DNA of 22,462 nucleotides from CAZQRW01 sp964596115 (GTDB taxonomy: Bacteria > Hydrothermota > UBA3072 > B12-G15), in the NCBI GenBank assembly GCA_964596115.1, contig CAZQRW010000030.1, positions 1-22,462 on the forward strand. The letters are read 5' to 3'. A program made the translations under genes and the position numbers. The notes under the pieces were generated by a model. It searched no databases and was not told where the DNA came from. It was given only the letters and a program-made list of their open reading frames with translations. Position 1 is the stretch's first letter; every line of letters begins with the position of its first letter. Positions 1 to 8,539 of this stretch are shown here, one piece after another.

Positions 1-123
1 ACATAATGACGAGCTTGCCAAATGTGAGATTCGATACTGCATGGAAGAATAGAAATCCTTCGCTCGATCTTTGACATTGTGATTTTTTATTTAATCACAA
101 AAATTCGTACAACAGAACAATAC

Positions 124-304
124 ATTTTTGGTCTCCTATATGGTTAGACAAGGTAGGAGAAGTATAGAACGAAAGGCAAAGGAAAAAGAAAGACACAAAA
201 ATCGTGAGGCTTTTCTTTACAGGAGACCGGGATTTTAAAAACCATAAACACCTTACAAAAAACAAGATAGGAGAAAATATGAAAAAAAGAGCGAGGTAAA
301 GGAC
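124..304 (+). repeat. 28-bp purine-rich repeat, copy A (degenerate array)
   Basis: This non-coding stretch lies downstream of the mfd stop. A leader TTTTTGGTCTCC is followed by a full 28-bp unit at 149-176 that opens CAAGGTAGGAG, then a decayed unit from 177 (CAAAGG). Further on are a recognisable unit at 263-291 (CAAGATAGGAG) and a closing CGAGGTAAAGGAC at 292-304. The same leader, unit and closing motif occur in the array at 11048-11207. An 8-base inverted pair, GGTCTCCT (130-137) and AGGAGACC (221-228), lies inside it. Period 28 is not a multiple of 3, so a repeated coding reading is unlikely. Nothing gene-like is seen in 1-123 or 305-339. Confidence 0.75.
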
Positions 305-339
305 GATAAAAGGCAAGTGATGAACTACAAATAAAAAAA

Positions 340-3198
340 TTATGTTAGGAGTTCTAATAGTTTTTTCAATTGATTGTGGGCAACCTTTATCCTGAGGTTC
401 TTACCATAGTAGAATTTAATTCCAGGTATTTCTTTTACCATTTTCTCTATACTTTCTCTTGTAATCTCCTCACCAAATTCTACAGTAAATTCTTCGTTTT
501 CTATAATTTTTTGTATTCCAGCCTTCATTGCCTTTAATCTTATTTTTGCCCATTCAAATAAATCGTTAATGATTCTTGGAGGTCTGCCATATATATCTGT
601 AACTTCCTCTTTTATATTCTCAATTTCTTCTTCTTTTTCTGCTGCGGCAAGCCTTCTGTAAATTCTTATTCTACTATCTGAATATTGTATATACTCAGCA
701 GGAATATAGATGGGTCTGTTTAACCTCACCTCCGTTTCTATCCTCTTTTTTACCTTTTCGCCTTTTATTTCTTTAACAGTTTCGTCGAGCATTCTCATAT
801 AAAGTTCATAACCAACTTTCTCAATAAAACCATGTTGCTTTGTCCCAAGCAGAAGCCCTGCCCCCCTCATCTCCATATCGACTAAGGCTATCTTTAGTCC
901 TGCTCCAAGATGAGAGTATGTTTTCACTGCAGAAATCCTCTTATAAGCCTCCTCAGAAATACCAGGCGGAATGATAAGATAACAGAACCCTTTCCTTGTT
1001 GACCGACCAACTCTACCCCTCAACTGATGTAAATCTGCCAGCCCAAATCTGTGAGCATCATTTATTATTATCGTGTTGACATTAGGAATATCTAATCCTG
1101 ACTCTATGATTGCTGTCGAGAGAAGAACATGATATTTCCTCTCAATGAAGTCGACCATCGAACTCTCCAGTTTCCTTGGGGGCATCTGTCCATGTGCCAC
1201 AATAATTCTGAGTTCTGGAAATATTTTCTGCAATTTCTCATAAATTCCATATATTGTTTCTATTCTGTTATGAACAAAAAAGACCTGACCTCCCCTCTGA
1301 ATTTCTCTCATAACTGCATCGTATATTATATTTTCATCCCAGTGTATTACCTCAGTAACTACACTCATCCTTCCCACTGGTGGAGTCTCAATAACAGAAA
1401 GATCCATAAGACCCGAAAGTGCAAGATTCAATGTTCTTGGAATAGGGGTTGCACTCAGGGCGAGATAGTCTATGTTCTCCTTCATTTCTTTTATCTTATC
1501 CTTTTGTTTTACACCAAATCTTTGCTCTTCATCTATGATAAGAAGACCAAGGTCTTTAAATGTAACATCCCTGGACAAAAGCCTGTGGGTTCCAATAATA
1601 ATATCAATTTTGCCATCTTTCAGCTCTTGCAGAATTTTATTTTCCCTGGATTTCGTAAATCTTGAAAGGAATTCTACCTTAATAGGAAACCTGCTAAGTC
1701 TATCCCTGAAAGTAATATAATGCTGTTCTGCCAGAATTGTTGTGGGTGCAAGAATAGCAGTTTGTTTTCCATCCATTGCAGCCTTAAAAGCAGCTCTTAA
1801 TGCAACTTCCGTTTTTCCAAAGCCTACACCCCCACATAACAATCTATCCATTGGAGTAGACTTTTCCATATCCCTCTTTACATCCTCAACTGCCCTTAAT
1901 TGATCCTCTGTCTCTTCAAATGGAAAAAGTGCCTCCATTTCCTTTTGCCATAATGTGTCTTCGCTAAATGCCCACCCCTCTGATGCCCTTCTCCTTGCGT
2001 ACAACTTTAACATTTTCTCTGCTATTTCTTTTATACTCTTCTGCACCGTAGTTTTTTTTCTTAACCATCGCTGCTTTGATAGAGAATCAATTTCTACTCG
2101 CCCTTCCGCACCTATATATTTCTTCACAAGATATATCTTGTCTACCGGAACGAATAGTTTATCTCCCCCCTTATATGAAATCTTGAGGCAATCTACCTCA
2201 TTCCCTTCTACCGATATCTTCTCAAGACCATCAAATATTCCTATTCCAAATTCATCATTGACAACATAATCACCCTCTTTAAAATCAAAAATGTCGTATT
2301 CCAGTTCTATTTTTTTCTCTACTTTCTTACGGGTTATTCCGAAAATATCACTCTCTGTAACAAAGGCAATTTTAATATCATCAATAATAAATCCTTTTGA
2401 AAGGTGTCCCTGTTTATAAAACAAATATGGAAAATCTGGGTCAAGCAATTCCTTCATTCTGTCAATTTCACCCGGAGTTTCAAGGATAAGGTAGGTTGTG
2501 TAATCTTGATACCTCCGCAAAAAATTTCTTAAAGATTCAAGGCTTCTGTTAAATGATGGCGACGATTTTATTGGAATTAATGAACCTATAGGAGAAAGGA
2601 CTATATCTGATTTAATTAACTCGTTCTTTTCACCCACAATAAAGAAGTCATTTAATAAGTCCTTTAAGCAAATTGTTCTTTCAGTGGAAGTGAAAATTAC
2701 TATTGAAGATATATATGATATAGTTCTCTGGGTATATGGACTGAAGTGCCTTAATGAGAGTATCTTTTCGTCCTCAAGTTCTATCCTAACAGGATTCTCC
2801 TGTGAATGGGGAAAAAGGTCTATAATGGACCCCCTAACGCTAAATTCACCCTTTTCAATAACCTTTTCTGTCCTCTCATATCCCCCATCTGCAAGGAAAA
2901 ATAAAAACTCTTCATAGGGAAGATTATCTCCCCTTGCAAGTTTCCATTCTGAAAGTAGAGGGATCCCAAAGGATAAATCTTCGAGGGAAATCACAAGCAC
3001 ATCAAAAGTCTTTTCCCTTATCCTACCAGCAACTTCAATACTATTCTCGCGGTAAAAAATAATGGGATTTTTGTAGAAAAAGCCGAGATCCTCATAGATT
3101 CTTTCTTTTTTATCTTTACCTACAATAAGAACAATCGGAACTTTATCTGAAAGACCTGCTGAAAGAACAATAATACCCGGATAGGGAGGTAAAAGCAC
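340..3198 (-). CDS. mfd: Transcription-repair coupling factor Mfd (short form)
   Basis: A superfamily 2 DNA translocase that displaces RNA polymerase stalled at DNA lesions and recruits UvrA. Counting from the GTG at 3198 gives 952 residues. There is a UvrB-like N-terminal region (about 1-150), an RNAP-interaction domain (about 304-380) and a helicase core with Walker A CGGVGFGKT (455-463). Further on are the DEEQ box, SATPIPRT, a QLRGRVGR motif and the C-terminal TRCF domain. Walker A carries G where most Mfd proteins have D (CGDVGFGKT). Many Mfd proteins are near 1150 residues, and shorter forms are known in Thermotogales. The start is doubtful: the reading frame is open back to the rnfA stop at 3268, but no ATG, GTG or TTG lies upstream of 3198. 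The purine-rich SD-like AGGGAG abuts the GTG with no spacing. It is the last gene of the ten-gene operon. Confidence 0.96.
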   Translation of the reverse strand: MLLPPYPGIIVLSAGLSDKVPIVLIVGKDKKERIYEDLGFFYKNPIIFYRENSIEVAGRIREKTFDVLVISLEDLSFGIPLLSEWKLARGDNLPYEEFLFFLADGGYERTEKVIEKGEFSVRGSIIDLFPHSQENPVRIELEDEKILSLRHFSPYTQRTISYISSIVIFTSTERTICLKDLLNDFFIVGEKNELIKSDIVLSPIGSLIPIKSSPSFNRSLESLRNFLRRYQDYTTYLILETPGEIDRMKELLDPDFPYLFYKQGHLSKGFIIDDIKIAFVTESDIFGITRKKVEKKIELEYDIFDFKEGDYVVNDEFGIGIFDGLEKISVEGNEVDCLKISYKGGDKLFVPVDKIYLVKKYIGAEGRVEIDSLSKQRWLRKKTTVQKSIKEIAEKMLKLYARRRASEGWAFSEDTLWQKEMEALFPFEETEDQLRAVEDVKRDMEKSTPMDRLLCGGVGFGKTEVALRAAFKAAMDGKQTAILAPTTILAEQHYITFRDRLSRFPIKVEFLSRFTKSRENKILQELKDGKIDIIIGTHRLLSRDVTFKDLGLLIIDEEQRFGVKQKDKIKEMKENIDYLALSATPIPRTLNLALSGLMDLSVIETPPVGRMSVVTEVIHWDENIIYDAVMREIQRGGQVFFVHNRIETIYGIYEKLQKIFPELRIIVAHGQMPPRKLESSMVDFIERKYHVLLSTAIIESGLDIPNVNTIIINDAHRFGLADLHQLRGRVGRSTRKGFCYLIIPPGISEEAYKRISAVKTYSHLGAGLKIALVDMEMRGAGLLLGTKQHGFIEKVGYELYMRMLDETVKEIKGEKVKKRIETEVRLNRPIYIPAEYIQYSDSRIRIYRRLAAAEKEEEIENIKEEVTDIYGRPPRIINDLFEWAKIRLKAMKAGIQKIIENEEFTVEFGEEITRESIEKMVKEIPGIKFYYGKNLRIKVAHNQLKKLLELLT

Positions 3199-3209
3199 CT
3201 CCCTATCCG
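3178..3209 (-). promoter_or_regulatory. Perfect 13-bp hairpin over the mfd start
   Basis: CGGATAGGGAGGT (3178-3190) and ACCTCCCTATCCG (3197-3209) are perfectly complementary across a 6-base loop. In the minus-strand transcript the hairpin holds the SD-like AGGGAGG in its 5' arm and the GTG start codon at the edge of the loop. It lies between the rnfA stop and the body of mfd. No T-run follows, so it is not a typical rho-independent terminator. It could reduce mfd translation, stabilise a processed 3' end, or simply be coding sequence if translation starts further upstream. The structure is seen directly; the role is inferred. Confidence 0.6.
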
Positions 3210-3267
3210 CTGAATATCTCTTAACAAAATCCTTTATTTTTACAAATAATTCTTCTATTTTTATTCC

Positions 3268-3852
3268 TCACAAAGAAAGACCAAGGAGCCCCTGAAAACC
3301 AAGAAATGCAAGTGCCATCAAACTGGCTGTAATAAAGGCAATAGGAAGCCCTTTTAAAGGCTCCGGAATGGGAGCATTGTCTATTCTTTCCCTTATTCCT
3401 GCCATCATTATAAGGGCAAGCCCAAAACCAGAAGAGACACCTATGGCATATACGATGGTCTGTATCAAGGAATGACCAAAATCTATATTTAGAAAAGCAA
3501 CTGCAAGAATAGCACAATTTGTTGTTATTAGAGGTAGATAGATACCAAGAGCTGAGTATAACGTGGGTATTGCCTTCTTAAAATAAATCTCAAGAAATTG
3601 CACAAGCGTTGCTATAACAAGGATAAAAGCAGCGGTTCTAAGAAACACAAGATTCAGTGGAACGAGAACATAGACATAAAGAAACCAGGTAACTATACTT
3701 GATAAGAGCATAACAAATATAACGCTCATACTCATTCCAATCGCAGTGTCCATCTTGCTCGAAATCCCAAAGAATGGACACAACCCTAAAAATCTCATCA
3801 AAATAATATTGTTTACAAGAAAAGCAGAAAGAAATAGTAAAAAGAGACTCAT
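3268..3852 (-). CDS. rnfA: Rnf complex membrane subunit RnfA
   Basis: An integral membrane subunit of the Rnf complex, which couples ferredoxin oxidation and NAD+ reduction to Na+ or H+ export. The 194 residues form about six hydrophobic helices. The family opening is clear: MSLFLLFLSAFLVNNIILM, followed by RFLGLCPFFG. RnfA and RnfE are paralogues with inverted membrane topology. I chose the ATG at 3852 over one eight codons upstream because it follows GAGGAGG at good spacing and forms an ATGA overlap with the rnfE stop, implying coupled translation. The product ends at TGA 3268. In most operons rnfB comes next; here mfd does. Confidence 0.95.
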   Translation of the reverse strand: MSLFLLFLSAFLVNNIILMRFLGLCPFFGISSKMDTAIGMSMSVIFVMLLSSIVTWFLYVYVLVPLNLVFLRTAAFILVIATLVQFLEIYFKKAIPTLYSALGIYLPLITTNCAILAVAFLNIDFGHSLIQTIVYAIGVSSGFGLALIMMAGIRERIDNAPIPEPLKGLPIAFITASLMALAFLGFQGLLGLSL

Positions 3853-4463
3853 TTTGCCCTCCTCATCTGTACCCATCTCATCGTTCCCATCAGGAATGCA
3901 ATAACAAGGAATCCTCCTGGCGGGAGTATCATCAAGAGGACGGGATAGTTTGTAAAGCCGTGACCAAGAGGATGAAAACCACCAAAACCACCAGGGATAC
4001 TAAACCATGTGCCCTGACCCAGTATCTCTCTAATTGTACCCATAGCAAATATCGTAAGGGTAAAACCAATTCCGCTACCGAGACCATCAAGGGTTGCCTG
4101 ACCTATGCTGTGTTTATAGGCAAACCCCTCAGCCCTACCAAGTATTATACAATTAACTACTATTAACGGGACAAAAACTCCAAGATTCTTAGAGAGCGCA
4201 GGCACATATCCCTTAAGGACATAATCAACGATTGTAACGAATGTAGAAATGATAATTATAAATATAGGAATTCTGAGATTCTCAGGTATAATCCTCCTGG
4301 CGGCTGAAATAATAAAATTTGAAAAGGTAAGAACAAATATGACAGCTACTCCCATACCCAATGCATTGTAAGCAGATGTGGAAACGGCAAGTGTTGGGCA
4401 TAAACCTATGGCAAGGACGAGAACAGGATTATTCTTTATAATTCCATCAAGAAAGGTTCTCAT
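3849..4463 (-). CDS. rnfE: Rnf complex membrane subunit RnfE
   Basis: An integral membrane subunit of the Rnf complex and homologue of NqrD. It has 204 residues and about six membrane segments. The N-terminal block KNNPVLVLAIGLCPTLAVS followed by TSAYNALGMG is the family signature; its cysteine is one of those thought to bind the intramembrane FeS centre shared with RnfA. The ATG at 4463 overlaps the rnfG stop as ATGA, and its own stop overlaps the rnfA start the same way. Length is normal for the family. Acts with RnfA as the membrane core between the flavin subunits RnfG and RnfD. Confidence 0.95.
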   Translation of the reverse strand: MRTFLDGIIKNNPVLVLAIGLCPTLAVSTSAYNALGMGVAVIFVLTFSNFIISAARRIIPENLRIPIFIIIISTFVTIVDYVLKGYVPALSKNLGVFVPLIVVNCIILGRAEGFAYKHSIGQATLDGLGSGIGFTLTIFAMGTIREILGQGTWFSIPGGFGGFHPLGHGFTNYPVLLMILPPGGFLVIAFLMGTMRWVQMRRAK

Positions 4464-5401
4464 TTATTCCTCCCAGTGCTTTCATATCCCTTTATTATAG
4501 CCTCTTTGAGACCATTTACTGAGAACGTCGCTCCTGTAATACAATCTATAGATTTAACATCCTCTATTTTCTTACCTATATATTTTTTAATGTACTCTGG
4601 TTCCCTTATCTTTGTTCCCCAGCCTTCTGATTCTTTCAAGCCTTCCATAGGTGACTGAATATACATTGATTTTATTACTCCATTTTTTTCTCCAACGAGA
4701 ACACCGATTTTTCCTCCATATCCACTACCATAAGAAAGATATATCTCACCAATTACCTTCTTCCCCTTGTATGCTTTCCATAGACACCCTTCTCTCACAG
4801 GAATAATAGAATCTGCAGGGAACATTTCTTTGAGATGGTTCTTATACCAACTTGTTCCTGGTGGTGTCTCTGTCTTAAGACAATTCTTATATTTCTCAAT
4901 CCCTTCTCTTACCGCCCCAACTGCAGCACGGGAAGAGATGGTTGCTGCTGTAACTGCATCAAGTAATCCTCCATCTTTCTTCAGCAAAATATCCTTTTCC
5001 GATTTTCCCTGAAACTGTTTCTGAAACCAGGGTTCCGTAACCTTCATACCAAGCCCTGGCGTCTCCGACAGCCCTTCCTTTGGGATTAACACCTTAATGA
5101 CCCTTAAATTTGTATCTATACTTACAACAGTCTTTATAACACTGGCGTATCCTCTTTTCCCATTAATAAAGATAAGACCAACTACCTTGTCACCCTTCAA
5201 TACACGCCAAACTGTATCTTTTATTACCGGTTTAAAGGTTATATCTTTCTCAGGAAACACTTCCTCGAGATTTGACAGTAGTTGTTCCTTCGCCCTTCTC
5301 TCTATCTCGGGTTCAGTTTTCTGATATACAAAGGCAAGTAGTACAGCTGCAATCACTGCAGTAAAAAAAAGCACCAGAGGGGGTTTTATCATACCCTTCA
5401 T
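4460..5401 (-). CDS. rnfG: Rnf complex flavoprotein subunit RnfG with two FMN-binding domains
   Basis: RnfG carries covalent FMN on a threonine and passes electrons on the outer face of the membrane. The 313 residues comprise an N-terminal membrane anchor (about 8-26) and two FMN_bind-like domains rather than one. The first has the flavinylation motif DAVTAATISS (D148, likely acceptor T154). The second has DCITGATFSV (D286, likely T292), where the usual S/T three positions after the acceptor is V295. Each half also has the companion block before its motif (ETPGLGMKV near 113; SEGWGTKI near 258). Typical RnfG is about 200 residues with a single domain. Start ATG 5401 follows GGGGAGG and overlaps the rnfD stop. 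The ApbE flavin transferase needed for attachment is not in this window. Confidence 0.93.
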   Translation of the reverse strand: MKGMIKPPLVLFFTAVIAAVLLAFVYQKTEPEIERRAKEQLLSNLEEVFPEKDITFKPVIKDTVWRVLKGDKVVGLIFINGKRGYASVIKTVVSIDTNLRVIKVLIPKEGLSETPGLGMKVTEPWFQKQFQGKSEKDILLKKDGGLLDAVTAATISSRAAVGAVREGIEKYKNCLKTETPPGTSWYKNHLKEMFPADSIIPVREGCLWKAYKGKKVIGEIYLSYGSGYGGKIGVLVGEKNGVIKSMYIQSPMEGLKESEGWGTKIREPEYIKKYIGKKIEDVKSIDCITGATFSVNGLKEAIIKGYESTGRNK

Positions 5402-6372
5402 TCTCTCACCTCCCCAAGGTATTTGGGCTTAATCCTATCAAGAAGTGGAGTAAATATATTCATTATCAATATTGAATATGATACACCCTCAGGATAACCA
5501 CCCCATACTCGTATGAGCACTGCGATTAAACCACCTACAATGCCAAAAATCCACCTCCCAATAGGTGTAACAGGGGAGGTAACCATATCTGTAGCCATAA
5601 AAAGCCCCCCAAGCATTACACCGCCAGATAGTATGTGAAACAAAGGGCCAGCAGGTGTAAGATGTAGCAAAAAGAATATCCAGGAAATGACAAAAACTGT
5701 ACCAATATACCCTACACTTATTCTCCAATCTGCAAAACCCCTGAAGAACAAAAACAAGGCTCCAATCAAAAGAAGAAGCGCAGATGTCTCTCCAATACAT
5801 CCTCCAACATTCCCAACAAAAAGATGTTTCAAGAGTTCTGGCGAATTTATCCTTGAAAGAACAGCCGGATCTGTTCCATGAAGTTTTATTAAATTCAATG
5901 GTGTTGCAGTTGTAATTCCATCAATTCCGCTTATCGTGCCGTGCAGGGGGGCAGTCCATCTTCCAGTCATTATAGATGGCCAAGATGCCATTACAAATGC
6001 CCTTCCGGCAAGTGCCGGATTAAATATATTGTATCCCAATCCCCCAAATAATTGTTTAACTATGAGAATAGCAAAGAAAGAACCAACCACTGGAAGCCAC
6101 CAGGGGGACTGAACAGGAAGGTTGAACGCCAATAAAATGCCTGTGATAATTGAACTGCCATCGAGGGGATCGATTTCACGGTGAGTTATGTTTTTGTAGA
6201 GATACTCTGTGCCTACCGCACTCAAAACCGACAGAATTGTAATAAATAGCGCCCTCCACCCAAAAAATACAATAGAACCGATAAGAGCTGGCATAAGTGC
6301 AAGAACAACAGAATACATTATCTTTTTTGTGTTAACTTCACGTCTGATATGTGGAGAAGCTGATAAATACAT
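5398..6372 (-). CDS. rnfD: Rnf complex membrane flavoprotein subunit RnfD
   Basis: An integral membrane subunit of Rnf and homologue of NqrB, normally carrying covalent FMN. It has 324 residues with about nine or ten hydrophobic helices. The family blocks SPHIR near the N-terminus, GGLGYNIFNPALAGRAF (about 110-126) and the flavinylation motif DGITTATPLN (D151, likely acceptor T157) are present. The motif has T where a G or S is more common before AT. The ATG at 6372 shares its A with the TAA of rnfC (TAATG overlap) and follows GAGGAGG, so translation is coupled to rnfC. The C-terminal end overlaps the rnfG start by four bases. Confidence 0.95.
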   Translation of the reverse strand: MYLSASPHIRREVNTKKIMYSVVLALMPALIGSIVFFGWRALFITILSVLSAVGTEYLYKNITHREIDPLDGSSIITGILLAFNLPVQSPWWLPVVGSFFAILIVKQLFGGLGYNIFNPALAGRAFVMASWPSIMTGRWTAPLHGTISGIDGITTATPLNLIKLHGTDPAVLSRINSPELLKHLFVGNVGGCIGETSALLLLIGALFLFFRGFADWRISVGYIGTVFVISWIFFLLHLTPAGPLFHILSGGVMLGGLFMATDMVTSPVTPIGRWIFGIVGGLIAVLIRVWGGYPEGVSYSILIMNIFTPLLDRIKPKYLGEVRE

Positions 6373-7685
6373 TATTTCCTCCTCTGCTTCAAAATCTCAC
6401 TTTTCCCATATTTGAAGGCATGAACAAGTGGTCTTCTTGCAGGACATACATAGGCACAACTTCCGCATTCAATACAGAACATTAAGCCAAGTTTTTCAGC
6501 ACCATCAAAATTATTTGCATTGATATTCCATTCCATAAGGTTCGGTAAAAGACCCATAGGGCAGACATCCACGCAGGAACCACATCTTATACAGGGTGTT
6601 GGATCATCAAGGAATACATCATTGATACTCTGGATTAGTATACCGCTCGTTCCCTTCACAACAGGAACTTCAAGGGATTTCTGGGCAATGCCCATCATAG
6701 GTCCTCCCATTATGACTTTCCCAACTTCTCCAAGGCTGCCGCCCGCTGCGTCTATTAGATTTTTTATAGGGGTACCAATTGGAACGAGAAAATTGCCAGG
6801 ATTATTTACTGCTCCGGTTACTGTAACAACCCTCTCATAAAGGGGTTTATTTAATGCAATTGCCTCATATATAGCAACTGCTGTGCCCACATTCTGGACA
6901 TAACAGCCTACATCAAAAGGTAATCCACCTGCAGGAACCTCCCTTCCAGTTATAGCAAATATCAATTGTTTTTCAGAACCTTGAGGATACCTTGTTTTAA
7001 GAAGCACAACCTTTATATCCCTTTCACCCCCGATCTTTTCCATTAATAAAGTCGCTGCATCCTTTTTATTATCTTCAATAGCAATTACTACTCTTTCAGG
7101 ATTTAAGATTTTCCTTATGATCTCTGTTCCTTTCAAGATATCATCAGGCCTCTCAAGCATAATTCTGTAATCTGCAGTAAGGTAAGGTTCGCACTCAGCC
7201 CCATTAATAATCAAGGTGTCGATTTTTTTATCTTTCGGGGGAGAAAGTTTAACATGGGTCGGGAATGCAGCACCACCCAATCCTACAATACCCGCCATTT
7301 TAACCTTTTCTATTATTTCGTCAGGTCTTAGGTTACTATAATTTCTCTCCTCACCAATTCCCTCTTCAAGTTCCTGACCTTCGACCTTTATCTTTACCGC
7401 ATCCATTTTCTTTCCCAGGTGATGATAGTGTGGAACAATACCTGCAACAACCCCTGATACAGAAGAGTGGACTGGTACAGAAACAAAGCCAACAGGGTCA
7501 GAAAGTCTCGTGCCAACTTTTACTGCATCTTTCTTATTTACAATTGGCTTTGATGGTGCACCCGTATGTTGAGAAAGAGGAATATAAACAAACTCAGGCA
7601 AATTAATCTTACTTATAGATTTGTTTTTCGTTATCTCTTTCTTCTCCAAAGGGTGAATACCGCCTCTAAACTTAAATACCTTCAA
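6372..7685 (-). CDS. rnfC: Rnf complex NADH-site subunit RnfC
   Basis: The peripheral, cytoplasmic Rnf subunit that binds FMN and NAD(H) and carries two [4Fe-4S] clusters. It has 437 residues. The N-terminal FKFRGGIHP is the family signature, with a GLGGAAFPTHVK flavin/nucleotide block at 135-146. Two ferredoxin motifs follow: C365, C368, C371, C375 and C404, C407, C410, C414. The start is TTG at 7685, overlapping the ftsX stop as TTGA. No rnfB-like gene follows rnfA, so the usual ferredoxin-facing partner of this subunit must be encoded elsewhere or be replaced. Confidence 0.96.
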   Translation of the reverse strand: MKVFKFRGGIHPLEKKEITKNKSISKINLPEFVYIPLSQHTGAPSKPIVNKKDAVKVGTRLSDPVGFVSVPVHSSVSGVVAGIVPHYHHLGKKMDAVKIKVEGQELEEGIGEERNYSNLRPDEIIEKVKMAGIVGLGGAAFPTHVKLSPPKDKKIDTLIINGAECEPYLTADYRIMLERPDDILKGTEIIRKILNPERVVIAIEDNKKDAATLLMEKIGGERDIKVVLLKTRYPQGSEKQLIFAITGREVPAGGLPFDVGCYVQNVGTAVAIYEAIALNKPLYERVVTVTGAVNNPGNFLVPIGTPIKNLIDAAGGSLGEVGKVIMGGPMMGIAQKSLEVPVVKGTSGILIQSINDVFLDDPTPCIRCGSCVDVCPMGLLPNLMEWNINANNFDGAEKLGLMFCIECGSCAYVCPARRPLVHAFKYGKSEILKQRRK

Positions 7686-8539
7686 CCTTCACCTCCAACG
7701 AGATAAGTTTTGACTGCGTTTCTGCTCCCAATATAGCCAAGAATAATACCAAATATCACAAGTGCCCCAAAAAGTATATTAGTTGGGAAAAAATACGAAA
7801 CAAATTTCTGTGAAATAACATAAAGCCCATACAATATTCCTGCACTAACTGCCCCTCCTACACCACCTTCAATAACACCCTCAAGCATAAATGGAGAACG
7901 AACCATTCTGTCCGTTGCTCCCACAAGTTTCATTACTTCAATAGATTCTTTTCTCGAAATAACGGTAAGCCGTATTGTATTCGATACTACAAAAATAGAC
8001 GCAAAACTTATCACCAAACCTATAACTACATCAAATAGAAAGAGAATTTTTACCAGTTTATCAAGCCTTCTTATCCATGCCTCACCATATTGCACGTCCT
8101 CAACACCCTCAAAGATACGAATTTTATTTGAAATTTTTTTAATATCTTCAAGAGAGTTGTATCCCTCCTCCACGCTTATTTTGAATGAAGGAGGAAGAGG
8201 ATTTGTTTCAAGTGCCTTAAGGAGTTCCGGGGCACTTTTCATTTCTTTTTTGAATTTCTCCATAGCCCTTTCCTTTGAGAGATAATTTACTGATTTGACC
8301 CCAACAATCTTAGAAATCTTTGACTTTAAGCTATTAACCTCTTTTAATGATATATCATCACTAAGGTATGCATCAATTTCAACTTTACTTTCAGCAATTC
8401 TGATAATGCCGAAAAGGTTAAATGTGCCTACAAGAAAAAGGCCAAAGATAAGCAGGGAAAAGAAAATAACACCAACTGCAATGAACGCCGTCAACCCATT
8501 TCTCCTGAGACCAATAAAAGCTTCTCTAATGGAAAACAT
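7682..8539 (-). CDS. ftsX: Cell division permease-like protein FtsX
   Basis: The membrane half of the FtsEX complex, which uses ATP hydrolysis by FtsE to activate cell-wall hydrolases outside the cell during division. It has 285 residues: a first membrane segment near 17-38, an extracytoplasmic domain of about 130 residues, then three membrane segments in the C-terminal half. The block SRKESIEVMKLVGAT is the conserved FtsX cytoplasmic loop. ATG 8539 follows GGAGGATTCAG and overlaps the end of ftsE by 14 bases. The stop overlaps rnfC by four bases, so FtsEX and Rnf should lie on one message. Confidence 0.95.
   Translation of the reverse strand: MFSIREAFIGLRRNGLTAFIAVGVIFFSLLIFGLFLVGTFNLFGIIRIAESKVEIDAYLSDDISLKEVNSLKSKISKIVGVKSVNYLSKERAMEKFKKEMKSAPELLKALETNPLPPSFKISVEEGYNSLEDIKKISNKIRIFEGVEDVQYGEAWIRRLDKLVKILFLFDVVIGLVISFASIFVVSNTIRLTVISRKESIEVMKLVGATDRMVRSPFMLEGVIEGGVGGAVSAGILYGLYVISQKFVSYFFPTNILFGALVIFGIILGYIGSRNAVKTYLVGGEG

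Noticed and set aside
77..100. TTGTGATT/AATCACAA stem-loop as terminator of the large operon
   Set aside because: The stem is AT-rich, only 8 bp, and no T-run follows on the minus strand.
95..316. 73-codon minus-strand open frame downstream of mfd
   Set aside because: It is also the complement of repeat copy A, low complexity with no plausible SD or family pattern.
3853..3876. Upstream ATG for rnfA
   Set aside because: It lies within rnfE, and the ATG at 3852 has a GAGGAGG site at correct spacing and begins at the family start.
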